Source of the DNA: an uncultured Oscillospiraceae bacterium | GTDB lineage: Bacteria > Bacillota > Clostridia > Oscillospirales > Acutalibacteraceae | Direction of reading: 5' to 3' | Length of the DNA: 20,986 bases | Assembly (NCBI GenBank): GCA_902489335.1 | Contig: CABTZO010000015.1 | Span: 1-20,986, forward strand | In this document: piece by piece, positions 1-7,519 of the stretch | Layout: each line of letters opens with the position of its first letter | Position numbering within the stretch: position 1 is the first letter of the stretch | Program-made: the position numbers and the translations under genes | Notes under the pieces: model-generated | Told to the model about the DNA's origin: nothing | Databases searched by the model: none | Seen by the model: the letters and a program-made list of their open reading frames with translations, nothing else

Positions 1-21
1 AGACGTGTGCTCTTCCGATCT
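1..21 (+). other. Illumina TruSeq adapter remnant (artefact)
   Basis: All 21 bases match the 3' end of the Illumina TruSeq read-2/index adapter, which ends GCTCTTCCGATCT. This is untrimmed library sequence at the end of the contig, not genomic DNA. The reading frame of the following gene runs open through it, which creates a false GTG start at 7 and a false N-terminus. Genomic sequence begins at 22. Confidence 0.96.
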
Positions 22-957
22 GGAAGAACTCAAACGGGCATTGTCGGCTGTTCTTCTGTTGACGACTATATAAATGATAAAATAAAAAAACACGAATTTA
101 CAAGAAAAGAAAAGGAAGAAGATCGTGTCAATCATGTTGATTATCTAAACGCAAATACCGGCCCTATTTTTCTGACCTTCAAAGACGATCAAGATGTTTC
201 AGACTTGCTTGAAAAATTAAAGAGTAAAAATAAACCATTGTTTGATTTTACTTTAAATGACGTGAGACAAAGAGGTTTCATAATTAAAGACAAAGCCGAT
301 ATAGATTTAATTCAAAGAAAGATGAATAACATTTCGTCTTTTTATATCGCAGACGGCCATCATAGAGCTGCTTCGGCTGTAAGAGTCGCAAAAATGAGAA
401 GAAAAGACAATCCAAATTATAATGGAGATGAAGAATTTAACTTTTTCTTGAGTATAGTTTTCCCGGCGGAAGAGCTAAAAATTTATGCCTATAACAGAAT
501 TTTAAAAACCAATAAAGACATATCTGCTATAGCTGAAAAAGCGAAATCAAAATTCAGCGTGCAAAAAACAGATAAACTTGAAAACCCAAAGAATAAAAAA
601 GAGTTTTTGATGTTTAATAAAGATGAAATTTATTCTCTTGTCGCAAAAGAAGAATTGTTTTCCGGAAAAGACATCGTTGAAAGTTTAGACGTTTCTGTTT
701 TACAGGACAATTTATTGGAGCCTGTTTTCGGAATCGAAGATCCCCGAACAAATGAAAATATTGATTTTATAGGCGGAATTTTTACACCAAAAGAAGTCAG
801 AGAAAGATTAAACGAAAATGAAATTGCATTTTGTCTGTATGGAGTTTCAACGGATGAATTGATGCAAATTGCAGATGAGGGAAAAGTAATGCCTCCAAAA
901 TCGACTTGGTTTGAGCCAAAGCTTTTGTCGGGACTTTTCATTCACTTATTAAAGTGA
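22..957 (+). CDS. DUF1015 family protein, 5' truncated
   Basis: The gene is partial because its beginning lies beyond the contig edge. About 311 residues remain; DUF1015 proteins are usually around 400 residues, so roughly 100 N-terminal residues are missing. Visible family features are the GRTQTGIVGC stretch at the left edge, a KHEFTR..KEEDR segment, NANTGPIFLTF, and the conserved DGHHR motif encoded at 352-366. The C-terminus ends GLFIHLLK and looks complete. The biochemical role of the family is not firmly established. In Bacillota such genes often sit beside serA and serC, but those would lie outside this window. The gene is followed 37 bases downstream by the Dabb gene on the same strand, probably co-transcribed. 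The apparent GTG start at 7 lies in adapter sequence and is not real. Confidence 0.85.
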   Translation, partial: GRTQTGIVGCSSVDDYINDKIKKHEFTRKEKEEDRVNHVDYLNANTGPIFLTFKDDQDVSDLLEKLKSKNKPLFDFTLNDVRQRGFIIKDKADIDLIQRKMNNISSFYIADGHHRAASAVRVAKMRRKDNPNYNGDEEFNFFLSIVFPAEELKIYAYNRILKTNKDISAIAEKAKSKFSVQKTDKLENPKNKKEFLMFNKDEIYSLVAKEELFSGKDIVESLDVSVLQDNLLEPVFGIEDPRTNENIDFIGGIFTPKEVRERLNENEIAFCLYGVSTDELMQIADEGKVMPPKSTWFEPKLLSGLFIHLLK

Positions 958-994
958 AAGATGTAATTAATCATAGTTTAACAAGGAGAATAAA

Positions 995-1300
995 ATGATA
1001 AAGCACATTATTTTATGGAATTTAAAAGACGAGTTTTCAAAATCGGAGAAAGCGAAACTAAAAACTCAAATTAAAGAAGGTCTTGAAGGTTTATCGGGAC
1101 AAATAGAAGGACTCAATGAAATAAAAGTAAACATAGATCCTCTTGAAACTTCAACAGCCGATCTTATGCTCTGTGCTGTTTTGAAAGATGAAGCGGCTCT
1201 TAAATTATACGCAAATCACCCAAAGCATTTAGAAGTTGCAAACGGAATAATACGCCCTAATGTAAAACTTCGTGTTTGTTTTGATTTTGAAGAAAAATAA
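995..1300 (+). CDS. Dabb-domain (stress-responsive A/B barrel) protein
   Basis: This encodes 101 residues, the usual size of a single-domain dimeric alpha/beta-barrel (Dabb) protein. It starts MIKHIILWNLK, the typical opening beta strand with its His. It carries a central DLMLCAVLKDEAALKLYANHPKH segment resembling the family's 'Y..hp.H' helix, and a closing strand LRVCFDFEE. Family members form dimeric barrels. Most are of unknown function; a few are small enzymes acting on hydrophobic or polyketide-like substrates, and some plant members are stress-induced. The AAGGAG ribosome binding site at 983-988 sits 6 bases before the ATG and fixes the start. The gene follows the DUF1015 gene closely and converges on dnaJ. 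No signal peptide or membrane segment is visible. The specific substrate cannot be inferred. Confidence 0.85.
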   Translation: MIKHIILWNLKDEFSKSEKAKLKTQIKEGLEGLSGQIEGLNEIKVNIDPLETSTADLMLCAVLKDEAALKLYANHPKHLEVANGIIRPNVKLRVCFDFEEK

Positions 1301-1321
1301 AAAGCGAGGAATATTCCTCGC
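1292..1321 (-). terminator. Intrinsic terminator of the hrcA-dnaJ operon
   Basis: A perfect 18-bp inverted repeat lies at 1304-1321 (GCGAGGAATATTCCTCGC). Read leftwards it is followed by a T-rich run (TTTTTATTTTT), a good rho-independent terminator just after dnaJ. Read rightwards the tail is AATCTTATTT, so it may also stop the Dabb transcript, but less convincingly. Confidence 0.85.
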
Positions 1322-1329
1322 AATCTTAT

Positions 1330-2511
1330 TTAATCATCACCTAAAATGCTGTCTTTGAATTTTTCAAAGGCAGATTTTTTCTTTTTAAAAGGTGCTTCAT
1401 GACCCACCGGTGTATTATTGGGCTTATTTTTATACTCTTGATCAAATTGCTTCAAAAGTTCCTTTTGGTGCTCGGTTATTTTTGTGGGAACATCAACTCT
1501 AACCCTTACAAATTGATCTCCTTTTGAGCTTCTTTGCAGTCTTTGTATTCCTCTGCCTTTTAATTTGAAAACTGTTCCGCTTTGAGTTCCTGCAGGCATT
1601 TCATATTTGACATTTCCGTCGAGTGTGGAAACGATAATTTCATCGCCCAAAACAGCCTGTGAGTAAGTAACCAAAACATCGGTCCAAACATCAAATCCTT
1701 CTCTTGTAAAGATTTTATGCGGTTTTATTTTAACAGTAACAATAACCGATCCGTTTGGTCCGCCATTTATACCTTGATTGCCTTGATTTTGTATTCTCAG
1801 TGATTGACCTCTGTCAATTCCTGCGGGCACCCGGACTTCGAGTTTATGTTTTTTTCTGACTAAGCCCTTGCCGTCACAATTTATACAATGCTCATGGATG
1901 ATTTTTCCTCTTCCGTGACATCTCGGGCATTCGGTTGTTGTAGCCATTTGTCCTAATATAGTTCTTTGGTAGGTTTGAATATATCCTTCTCCATGACAAT
2001 CAGGGCAAGTATCAACCTTGCTTCCGGGCTTTGCGCCGCTGCCTCGACAAATTTCACAATTTTCTATTCTGCGAATTTCAATCTCCTTTGTGCAGCCTTT
2101 TGCAGCCTCTTCAAAAGTAAGATTGATTGTAGTTGCAATATCGCCTCCGCGCCTTGGCGCATTTGGATCCGGTTGTCCTCCGCCCGAGAACATATTGAAT
2201 ATATCTCTTATGTTTCCAAATCCGTCGCCGCCAAATCCCGAGAATTGTGAGAACGGATCTTCACCGCCCATGCCAAAGTTAGGATCAACTCCCGCATGTC
2301 CATAGGCGTCATATCTCGATTTTTTATCAGGATCGGACAAAACTTCATAAGCTTCGTTTGCTTCCTTAAACTTTGCTTCAGCATCAGCATCATCCGGGTT
2401 CAAATCCGGATGATACTTCTTTGCAAGAACTCTGTATGCTTTTTTTATCTCGTCCTCGGTTGCATTCTTAGAAACTCCGAGGACTTCATAATAATCTCTC
2501 TTATCTGCCAA
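1330..2511 (-). CDS. dnaJ: Molecular chaperone DnaJ (Hsp40)
   Basis: This 393-residue class I DnaJ is the cytoplasmic co-chaperone that delivers unfolded proteins to DnaK and stimulates its ATPase. It has the N-terminal J domain with HPD at residues 34-36 and a Gly/Phe-rich linker at about 76-117. The zinc-binding domain has four CxxCxGxG repeats (Cys pairs 152/155, 169/172, 195/198, 209/212), followed by the C-terminal substrate-binding domain. All key residues are present and the length is normal. The start is a TTG at 2511, preceded by GGGAG overlapping the end of dnaK. Only 14 bases separate the two genes, so translation is probably coupled. It is the last gene of the CIRCE-controlled operon and is followed by a terminator. 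Confidence 0.97.
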   Translation of the reverse strand: MADKRDYYEVLGVSKNATEDEIKKAYRVLAKKYHPDLNPDDADAEAKFKEANEAYEVLSDPDKKSRYDAYGHAGVDPNFGMGGEDPFSQFSGFGGDGFGNIRDIFNMFSGGGQPDPNAPRRGGDIATTINLTFEEAAKGCTKEIEIRRIENCEICRGSGAKPGSKVDTCPDCHGEGYIQTYQRTILGQMATTTECPRCHGRGKIIHEHCINCDGKGLVRKKHKLEVRVPAGIDRGQSLRIQNQGNQGINGGPNGSVIVTVKIKPHKIFTREGFDVWTDVLVTYSQAVLGDEIIVSTLDGNVKYEMPAGTQSGTVFKLKGRGIQRLQRSSKGDQFVRVRVDVPTKITEHQKELLKQFDQEYKNKPNNTPVGHEAPFKKKKSAFEKFKDSILGDD

Positions 2512-2525
2512 AACTTTCTCCCGAC

Positions 2526-4370
2526 TTAGTCAACGTCTTTAAAATCGGCATTGTAATAATCTTGACCTTTGTCATCGCCATTATTTTCGGTTTCTGTTCC
2601 CTGTGCTTCGCCGGGCTGTGCATTTTCAGCGGCCTGTTTTTTATAAAGAGTTTCGGAAAGTTTGTAGAATTTATTTTGAAGTTCTTCCTGTCTGTCCTTA
2701 ATAATATTTATATCTTCGCCTTTAAGGGCCTCTTTGAGTGCATCTATTTTTTCGTTTAATTCGTCAACATCGGCTTTTTCAAAGGTATCCTTGTCTTTGT
2801 TTTCTTCGAGAATTTTTTCGCAGCCATATATCATCTGTTCGGCGCCGTTTCTTATGTCTACTTCTTCTCTCTTTGTCTTGTCTTCTTCGGCAAATTTCTC
2901 TGCATCGGCAACTGCTTTTTCAATATCTTCTTTACTCATATTTGAAGAAGCGGTGATTGAAATAGACTGTTCTTTATTGGTTCCCTTATCTTTTGCGCTT
3001 ACATTTACAATTCCGTTAGCGTCTATGTTAAATGTAACTTCAATTTGAGGAACTCCTCTTCTTGCCGGCAAAATTCCGTCTAAGTGGAACATTCCGAGTG
3101 ATTTGTTGTCTTTGGCAAATTCTCTTTCGCCCTGTAAAACATTTATTTCAACTGAAGTCTGATTATCTGCCGCCGTTGAGAAAATTTGACTCTTTTTCGT
3201 CGGAATAGTTGTATTTCTCTCAATAATTTTTGTTGTAACTCCGCCATAAGTTTCAATTCCGAGTGATAACGGTGTAACATCAAGAAGCAAAAGTCCTTTA
3301 ACATCGCCCGATAAAACTCCGGCTTGAAGTGCGGCACCCATAGCAACACATTCATCGGGATTTATTCCCTTAAAGGGTTCTTTATTCATATACTTTTGAA
3401 CAGCTTCGTTTACTGCCGGAATTCTTGAAGAACCTCCGACCATAATTATTTTATTGATTCCTTCAATTGTTTTTCCGGAATCCTTAACAGCCTGTCTGAC
3501 CGGTCCCATTGTTTTTTCAACAAGATCTGCAGTGAGTTCGTTAAACTTTGCTCTTGTCAGTGACATTTCAAGGTGTTTGGGTCCGCTTGCATCTGCTGTA
3601 ATAAAGGGAAGTGAAATTTGAGTGCTTGTAACTCCCGAAAGTTCAATCTTTGCTTTTTCTGCGGCTTCCTTGAGTCTTTGCATTGCCATTTTGTCGCTCT
3701 TGAGATCTATTCCGCTGTCTTTTTTGAATTCATCGATTATATAATCAATAATTCTTCTGTCGAAATCGTCTCCGCCGAGTTTGTTATTTCCGGCTGTTGC
3801 CAATACTTCCTGAACTCCTCCGCCCATTTCTATAATTGAAACGTCAAAGGTTCCTCCGCCGAGATCATATACCATAATGATTTGATCGTCTTCTTTATCA
3901 AATCCGTATGAAAGAGCAGCCGCAGTAGGTTCGTTAATAATTCTCTTAACTTCCATTCCTGCAATCTTACCGGCATCTTTTGTAGCCTGTCTTTGTGAAT
4001 CGGTAAAATATGCGGGAACTGTAATAACAGCTTCTACAATTTTATCTCCCAAATAAGCTTCTGCGTCTGTCTTTAATTTTTGCAAAATCATTGCAGAGAT
4101 TTCTTGAGGTGTATATTTTTTGTCGTCAATCTTTACTTTATAATCCGAACCCATCTGTCTTTTTATTGATGTAACTGTTCTTTCCGGATTAGTAACTGCC
4201 TGTCTTTTTGCTACTTGACCGACCATTCTTTCTCCGTCCTTGCCAAAAGCAACGACTGAGGGTGTTGTTCTTGAGCCTTCAGCGTTTGGGATAACTACTG
4301 CTTCCCCACCCTCGATAACGCTGACACATGAATTTGTAGTTCCTAAATCTATACCTACAATTTTTGACAT
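2526..4370 (-). CDS. dnaK: Molecular chaperone DnaK (Hsp70)
   Basis: This 614-residue Hsp70 is an ATP-driven cytoplasmic chaperone that works with DnaJ and GrpE. The N-terminal ATPase domain opens with GIDLGTTNSC at about residues 6-15 and contains NEPTAAALSYG, DLGGGTFDVSI and the nucleotide-binding IMVGGSSRIP motif. The substrate-binding domain follows (DVTPLSLGIET, LQGEREFAKDN), then a helical lid and a Gln/Gly/Asp-rich C-terminal tail. The length is normal for Bacillota DnaK. The ATG at 4370 is preceded by a strong AGGAGG site on the minus strand. It lies 14 bases after grpE and 14 bases before dnaJ, and is transcribed with them from the hrcA promoter. Confidence 0.98.
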   Translation of the reverse strand: MSKIVGIDLGTTNSCVSVIEGGEAVVIPNAEGSRTTPSVVAFGKDGERMVGQVAKRQAVTNPERTVTSIKRQMGSDYKVKIDDKKYTPQEISAMILQKLKTDAEAYLGDKIVEAVITVPAYFTDSQRQATKDAGKIAGMEVKRIINEPTAAALSYGFDKEDDQIIMVYDLGGGTFDVSIIEMGGGVQEVLATAGNNKLGGDDFDRRIIDYIIDEFKKDSGIDLKSDKMAMQRLKEAAEKAKIELSGVTSTQISLPFITADASGPKHLEMSLTRAKFNELTADLVEKTMGPVRQAVKDSGKTIEGINKIIMVGGSSRIPAVNEAVQKYMNKEPFKGINPDECVAMGAALQAGVLSGDVKGLLLLDVTPLSLGIETYGGVTTKIIERNTTIPTKKSQIFSTAADNQTSVEINVLQGEREFAKDNKSLGMFHLDGILPARRGVPQIEVTFNIDANGIVNVSAKDKGTNKEQSISITASSNMSKEDIEKAVADAEKFAEEDKTKREEVDIRNGAEQMIYGCEKILEENKDKDTFEKADVDELNEKIDALKEALKGEDINIIKDRQEELQNKFYKLSETLYKKQAAENAQPGEAQGTETENNGDDKGQDYYNADFKDVD

Positions 4371-4384
4371 AATTTATCCTCCTA

Positions 4385-4861
4385 TTAATTTGCCACTTTA
4401 ACTGTGGCAGGTCTTATTATTCTTTCTTTATATTTATAACCTGACTTGAATACTTCCATTACGGTATTCTCACCAAAGTTTTCATCTTCAACATGCATAA
4501 TCGCTTCGTGAATATTCGGATCAAAAGTATCGCCCTTTTCACCGAAGGTTTCTACACCTTCATCTTTGAGAATTTGTAAAAACTGATTGAATATCATTTT
4601 CATTCCTGTATGATAATCCTCGTTTACCTTCTCTTTATTTTCCAAAGCTCTCTCAAAATTGTCTAAAAAAGGTAAAAACTTTGCAACTAAATCACATTTT
4701 GCAATTATGAAAGCTTCACTTTTTTCTTTAGCCGTTCTCTTACGATAATTGTCATATTCTGCTGCAAGGCGCAAATAATCATCTTTTGAGAAACCTTCAT
4801 CTTTTTCCTGTTTTTCTTCAAGATCTTTAGTCTGCTCTTTTTTTTCCTTCTCTTTTTTCAA
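4385..4861 (-). CDS. grpE: Nucleotide exchange factor GrpE
   Basis: This 158-residue GrpE releases ADP from DnaK and so resets the chaperone cycle. It has a highly charged Lys/Glu-rich N-terminal tail (about residues 1-25) and a long dimerisation helix (AAEYDNYRKRTAKE, FLPFLDNFERAL). The C-terminal beta domain carries the family signature: FDPNIHEAI, then VMEVFKSGYKYKERIIRPATVKV. The start is a TTG at 4861 that overlaps the hrcA stop codon by four bases (TTGA). Its GGGGAGG ribosome binding site lies inside the end of hrcA, so translation is very probably coupled. The protein is somewhat short for the family (often about 170-200 residues), mainly through a shorter N-terminal tail. Confidence 0.96.
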   Translation of the reverse strand: MKKEKEKKEQTKDLEEKQEKDEGFSKDDYLRLAAEYDNYRKRTAKEKSEAFIIAKCDLVAKFLPFLDNFERALENKEKVNEDYHTGMKMIFNQFLQILKDEGVETFGEKGDTFDPNIHEAIMHVEDENFGENTVMEVFKSGYKYKERIIRPATVKVAN

Positions 4862-5889
4862 ACTATATCCTCCCCATAAATTGATGTGAGAAATTCTCCC
4901 AGTAACTTACCCATATATTTAACAGACGCAACTGCGTCAGAATAGTTTATTTTGATAGGACCTAAAATTCCGAGTCTGCCGGAGTTAAACGAACCTACAT
5001 GGTAACTTGTAACGATAACGCTTGAATCTGTAAGTTGTGGAATCCTGCTTTCACTGCCGATAGAAATATGTAAATCTTCGTTAGACGGAAAATCAATAAG
5101 CTTAAACAGTTTATCGTCCATATCAAGAAAATCTATTAAATCATAAATGGTATCACCATAATCTTTATAAGAGAAAAGATTTGCTCTACCGTCAACCGAT
5201 ACTTCTCCGCCGAGACTCTCTTTAACAAGTTCAAAAACTGTGAGCATAAGGGGCACAAGATTTTCATTTCGATTTGAAGATAGATCAAGCAGCCTCTGTA
5301 AAACAAAAGCATCAATTGAATTTAAATCTCTGTCAACTAAGTTTTCACTGATTATATTGTCAAAGAACTCAAGATCTTTGTTTTCTATATTTTCATTTAC
5401 TCTGCAGATTCTATTTTTAATCAATCCAAATGATGAAATCAAAATGACCATAAAAAGTTTTTCGCCCAAATAAGTGAGCGTAACTTTTTTCAGTTTATCA
5501 TTATCGGACGCAGGTTTTGTGTAAATGGTTGCACAGTTTGTAATTTCTGAAAGTAAGTTCACAACATCATCAATAAAACGATCGGGATCTGCGTGGAAAT
5601 TAATTTTAGACTTGATTTTCATTATTTTGGATTTCGGCATTTTTTTAGCATGCATTAAATTATCAATGTAATATCTCAAGCCGAGTTCGGTAGGAATTCT
5701 TCCTGCAGAAGTATGTATTTGATAAATATATCCCTGTTCGGACAAAACTGCCATATCGTTTCTTATTGTTGCCGGAGAAACGTTTAGTTCCGGAAAAGAG
5801 CACAAAAGTTTTGAAGCCACCGGTTCCCCGGTGTTTATGTAATGTTCTACTATTCTAAATAAAACCCTTTCTTCTCTTTTAGATAACAT
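4858..5889 (-). CDS. hrcA: Heat-inducible transcription repressor HrcA
   Basis: This 343-residue repressor binds the CIRCE operator and shuts off the dnaK operon (and normally groESL elsewhere). Its activity is kept up by GroEL, which links it to the load of unfolded protein. The N-terminal winged-helix DNA-binding region shows SPATIRNDM at residues 38-46 and HTSAGRIPT at 59-67, both hallmarks of HrcA. The remaining GAF-like and dimerisation regions end with GRLGILGPIKINYSDAV, also typical. It is the first gene of the operon. Its own CIRCE element lies about 10 bases upstream of the start codon, so it is autoregulated. The ATG at 5889 is preceded by GGAGG on the minus strand. Confidence 0.97.
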   Translation of the reverse strand: MLSKREERVLFRIVEHYINTGEPVASKLLCSFPELNVSPATIRNDMAVLSEQGYIYQIHTSAGRIPTELGLRYYIDNLMHAKKMPKSKIMKIKSKINFHADPDRFIDDVVNLLSEITNCATIYTKPASDNDKLKKVTLTYLGEKLFMVILISSFGLIKNRICRVNENIENKDLEFFDNIISENLVDRDLNSIDAFVLQRLLDLSSNRNENLVPLMLTVFELVKESLGGEVSVDGRANLFSYKDYGDTIYDLIDFLDMDDKLFKLIDFPSNEDLHISIGSESRIPQLTDSSVIVTSYHVGSFNSGRLGILGPIKINYSDAVASVKYMGKLLGEFLTSIYGEDIV

Positions 5890-5899
5890 ATTTCCTCCG

Positions 5900-5926
5900 T
5901 TAGCACTCTTTAAGCTCGAGTGCTAA
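5900..5926 (-). promoter_or_regulatory. CIRCE operator (HrcA binding site)
   Basis: An exact CIRCE element, TTAGCACTC-N9-GAGTGCTAA, lies between the promoter and the hrcA ATG, immediately before its ribosome binding site. It matches the consensus in all 18 arm positions. HrcA bound here should repress the entire hrcA-grpE-dnaK-dnaJ operon, and heat relieves the repression. Confidence 0.98.
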
Positions 5927-5933
5927 TTCATAT

Positions 5934-5960
5934 ATTATACGGTTTATATCTCAATGTCAA
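5934..5960 (-). promoter_or_regulatory. Sigma-A-type promoter of hrcA operon
   Basis: On the minus strand a perfect TTGACA (5955-5960) precedes a perfect TATAAT (5934-5939) with a 15-base spacer. The spacer is short. The overlapping hexamer TAATAT two bases further on would give 17, so the exact -10 register is uncertain. The start site would fall at or just before the CIRCE element, the classic arrangement for HrcA repression. Confidence 0.85.
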
Positions 5961-5990
5961 GAACTAAAATTTAACCGCTTAACATTATAA

Positions 5991-6017
5991 AACGGAAACT
6001 TTCTGTTATGTTATAAT
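5991..6017 (+). promoter_or_regulatory. Extended -10 promoter of ROK kinase gene with near-palindrome
   Basis: A TG-T-TATAAT extended -10 lies at 6009-6017, about 27 bases before the ATG; no good -35 box is visible. Just upstream, 5991-6007 reads AACGGAAA-C-TTTCTGTT. This is a 17-bp inverted repeat with one G:T mismatch, in the position where an operator could act. The operator role is inferred only from placement. Confidence 0.55.
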
Positions 6018-6043
6018 ATTAAACAAGCGAAAGGCGGTGTACT

Positions 6044-6934
6044 ATGTTCAGACTCAGTTTTGATATCGGTGGAACAAATCTGAAAGTAGCTCTTGTTGAA
6101 AATTATAAAATCAAGGATCGCAGGTCATTTTTCTGCTCAAAAATCGAAAATGAAGATATACTCGAAGAGTTAATTGTAAAAACAATAAATAATTGGAAAG
6201 AAAAATATGAGTTTGAAACTTTTGATTTTGTAGGACTTGGTGTTCCCGGAGAAGTTTCAGACAACAAAATAATAAAAACGCCCAACTTGAAGTTAGACAT
6301 TAAAAATTTGCCTTATAATCTAAGTAAAACATTAAATCAATCGGTTAAAGTCGAAAATGACGCAGTCTGTGCATCAATTGCCGATTTTCTGAGTTTGGAA
6401 AATAAACCGAAATCTTTTCTGGCGGTAACGTTGGGAACCGGAATCGGCGGAAGTTTGATTTATAACGGAAAAATATACAGAGGAGCCGGATTTGCACCCC
6501 TTGAAATCGGTCATACCGTTATTGAAAAAGACGGTATTGAATGCAGCTGCGGAAGAGCAGGTTGTTTTGAAAAATATGCTTCAACAAGTTCTTTAATGCA
6601 ATATTATCAAGAAAAATCAAAAGAGTTCAAAACAGCCGAAGAAATAATGGATCTTTATCAAAAAAATGATAAGACGGCAAAAGAGACAATTGAAAGATTT
6701 GTAGATTATCTTTCTTTGGGTCTTGTCAATTTAATAAACATCTTCGCTCCCGATTTGATTTTACTAAGCGGAACTTTTTGCAAGTCAATGGAGCCGATTA
6801 TGAATATGATTTCCTGTAATGTAAATAAATATAAATATTCAAAGGATGACAAATTGCCAAAAATAAAGCTCTCTTCTTTAGGAGAGAATGCAGGGCTCCT
6901 CGGAGCGGCATATTTAGATTTTGAAAAAATCTAA
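6044..6934 (+). CDS. ROK family sugar kinase (glucokinase-like)
   Basis: This 296-residue ROK-family kinase phosphorylates a hexose or N-acetylhexosamine with ATP in the cytoplasm. The phosphate-binding FDIGGTN lies at residues 6-12. The catalytic Asp is in the END segment (Asp106), the second phosphate loop GTGIGG is at 131-136, and Glu154/His157 sit in the sugar-binding region. The ROK zinc site is complete: His157 with Cys167, Cys169 and Cys174 in CSCGRAGC. Lacking an N-terminal helix-turn-helix, it is an enzyme rather than a ROK repressor. No sugar operon surrounds it, so glucose, N-acetylglucosamine and N-acetylmannosamine all remain possible. It starts at an ATG after AAGGCGG. Its last 21 bases overlap the convergent gene at 6914-7519. 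Confidence 0.9.
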   Translation: MFRLSFDIGGTNLKVALVENYKIKDRRSFFCSKIENEDILEELIVKTINNWKEKYEFETFDFVGLGVPGEVSDNKIIKTPNLKLDIKNLPYNLSKTLNQSVKVENDAVCASIADFLSLENKPKSFLAVTLGTGIGGSLIYNGKIYRGAGFAPLEIGHTVIEKDGIECSCGRAGCFEKYASTSSLMQYYQEKSKEFKTAEEIMDLYQKNDKTAKETIERFVDYLSLGLVNLINIFAPDLILLSGTFCKSMEPIMNMISCNVNKYKYSKDDKLPKIKLSSLGENAGLLGAAYLDFEKI

Positions 6935-7519
6935 TATTCTCTTCAATGTAATTTTATTTGTTTTCTTTTTTGCTTTATTTTCAACTTCGGTTGTTTTGAA
7001 AAATTCATCTAATTTAATATCAATATTTTTAAGCGAGTAAACATTTTCAGATATTAACTCGCTTATTTTTCCGCGATTTTTTTCAAAACTTTCACTTGAC
7101 AGAAATTTTTGATATACAGTTTTTAAGTCATTTTGCGGATTGAGTTTATAAATCGGAAGAAAAATCAAATATATATTGTTTTCTTTGTCCTTGAATATAT
7201 AGTCGTTCAAAAGACAGCTTAAACTAAGCATGTAAGATCGACTTGTTTCCAGCCTTTCAGTCAAAGATTTCAACAGCTTATACATTTCGTCATTGGTTTT
7301 TATTTTATCAAAATCTACAAGTTGAAGATTATTTATTTTATATGTAAAAATAAATTCTTCTTCACCGTCTGTTGTCATATTTCTAATAAATCCCGGGCTT
7401 ATAACACCCGGTATTTCATTTTCCGAAAGTTCTCCAAAAACTAAAGTGTCTATTTGACACGTCTCATTTTTTATTACCAAAGTCCTGTCATAATCTTTTC
7501 CGTCAAAACTTATTTTCAT
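6914..7519 (-). CDS. DUF6382-like protein of unknown function
   Basis: This encodes 201 residues with no clear catalytic motif, signal peptide or transmembrane helix. The pattern resembles the DUF6382 domain: an IPG element after a short charged start (ENEIPGVISPGF), a FIFTYKINNLQ strand, a helix with regularly spaced Leu, a SYMLSLSCLLNDYIF segment, and a YLIFLPIYKLN strand. DUF6382 is typically found fused N-terminally to an FHA domain in clostridial proteins. Here the FHA part is absent and the protein instead ends in a basic, amphipathic tail (about 25 residues, rich in Lys). It starts directly after the stop of the sigma-factor gene (TAAATG, no gap) and has an AAAGGAAG ribosome binding site, so the two are surely one operon. 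A role as partner or regulator of that sigma factor is inference from position. The family call rests on recalled pattern similarity. Confidence 0.6.
   Translation of the reverse strand: MKISFDGKDYDRTLVIKNETCQIDTLVFGELSENEIPGVISPGFIRNMTTDGEEEFIFTYKINNLQLVDFDKIKTNDEMYKLLKSLTERLETSRSYMLSLSCLLNDYIFKDKENNIYLIFLPIYKLNPQNDLKTVYQKFLSSESFEKNRGKISELISENVYSLKNIDIKLDEFFKTTEVENKAKKKTNKITLKRILDFFKI

Noticed and set aside
7..21. GTG start codon for the DUF1015 gene
   Set aside because: It lies in adapter sequence; the real start is beyond the contig edge.
1966..2305. Open frames on the plus strand opposite dnaJ
   Set aside because: They are shadows of the conserved dnaJ coding sequence, with no ribosome binding site and no recognisable protein.
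2562..3048. Open frames on the plus strand opposite dnaK
   Set aside because: Antisense to a strongly conserved gene; composition is a mirror of dnaK codons.
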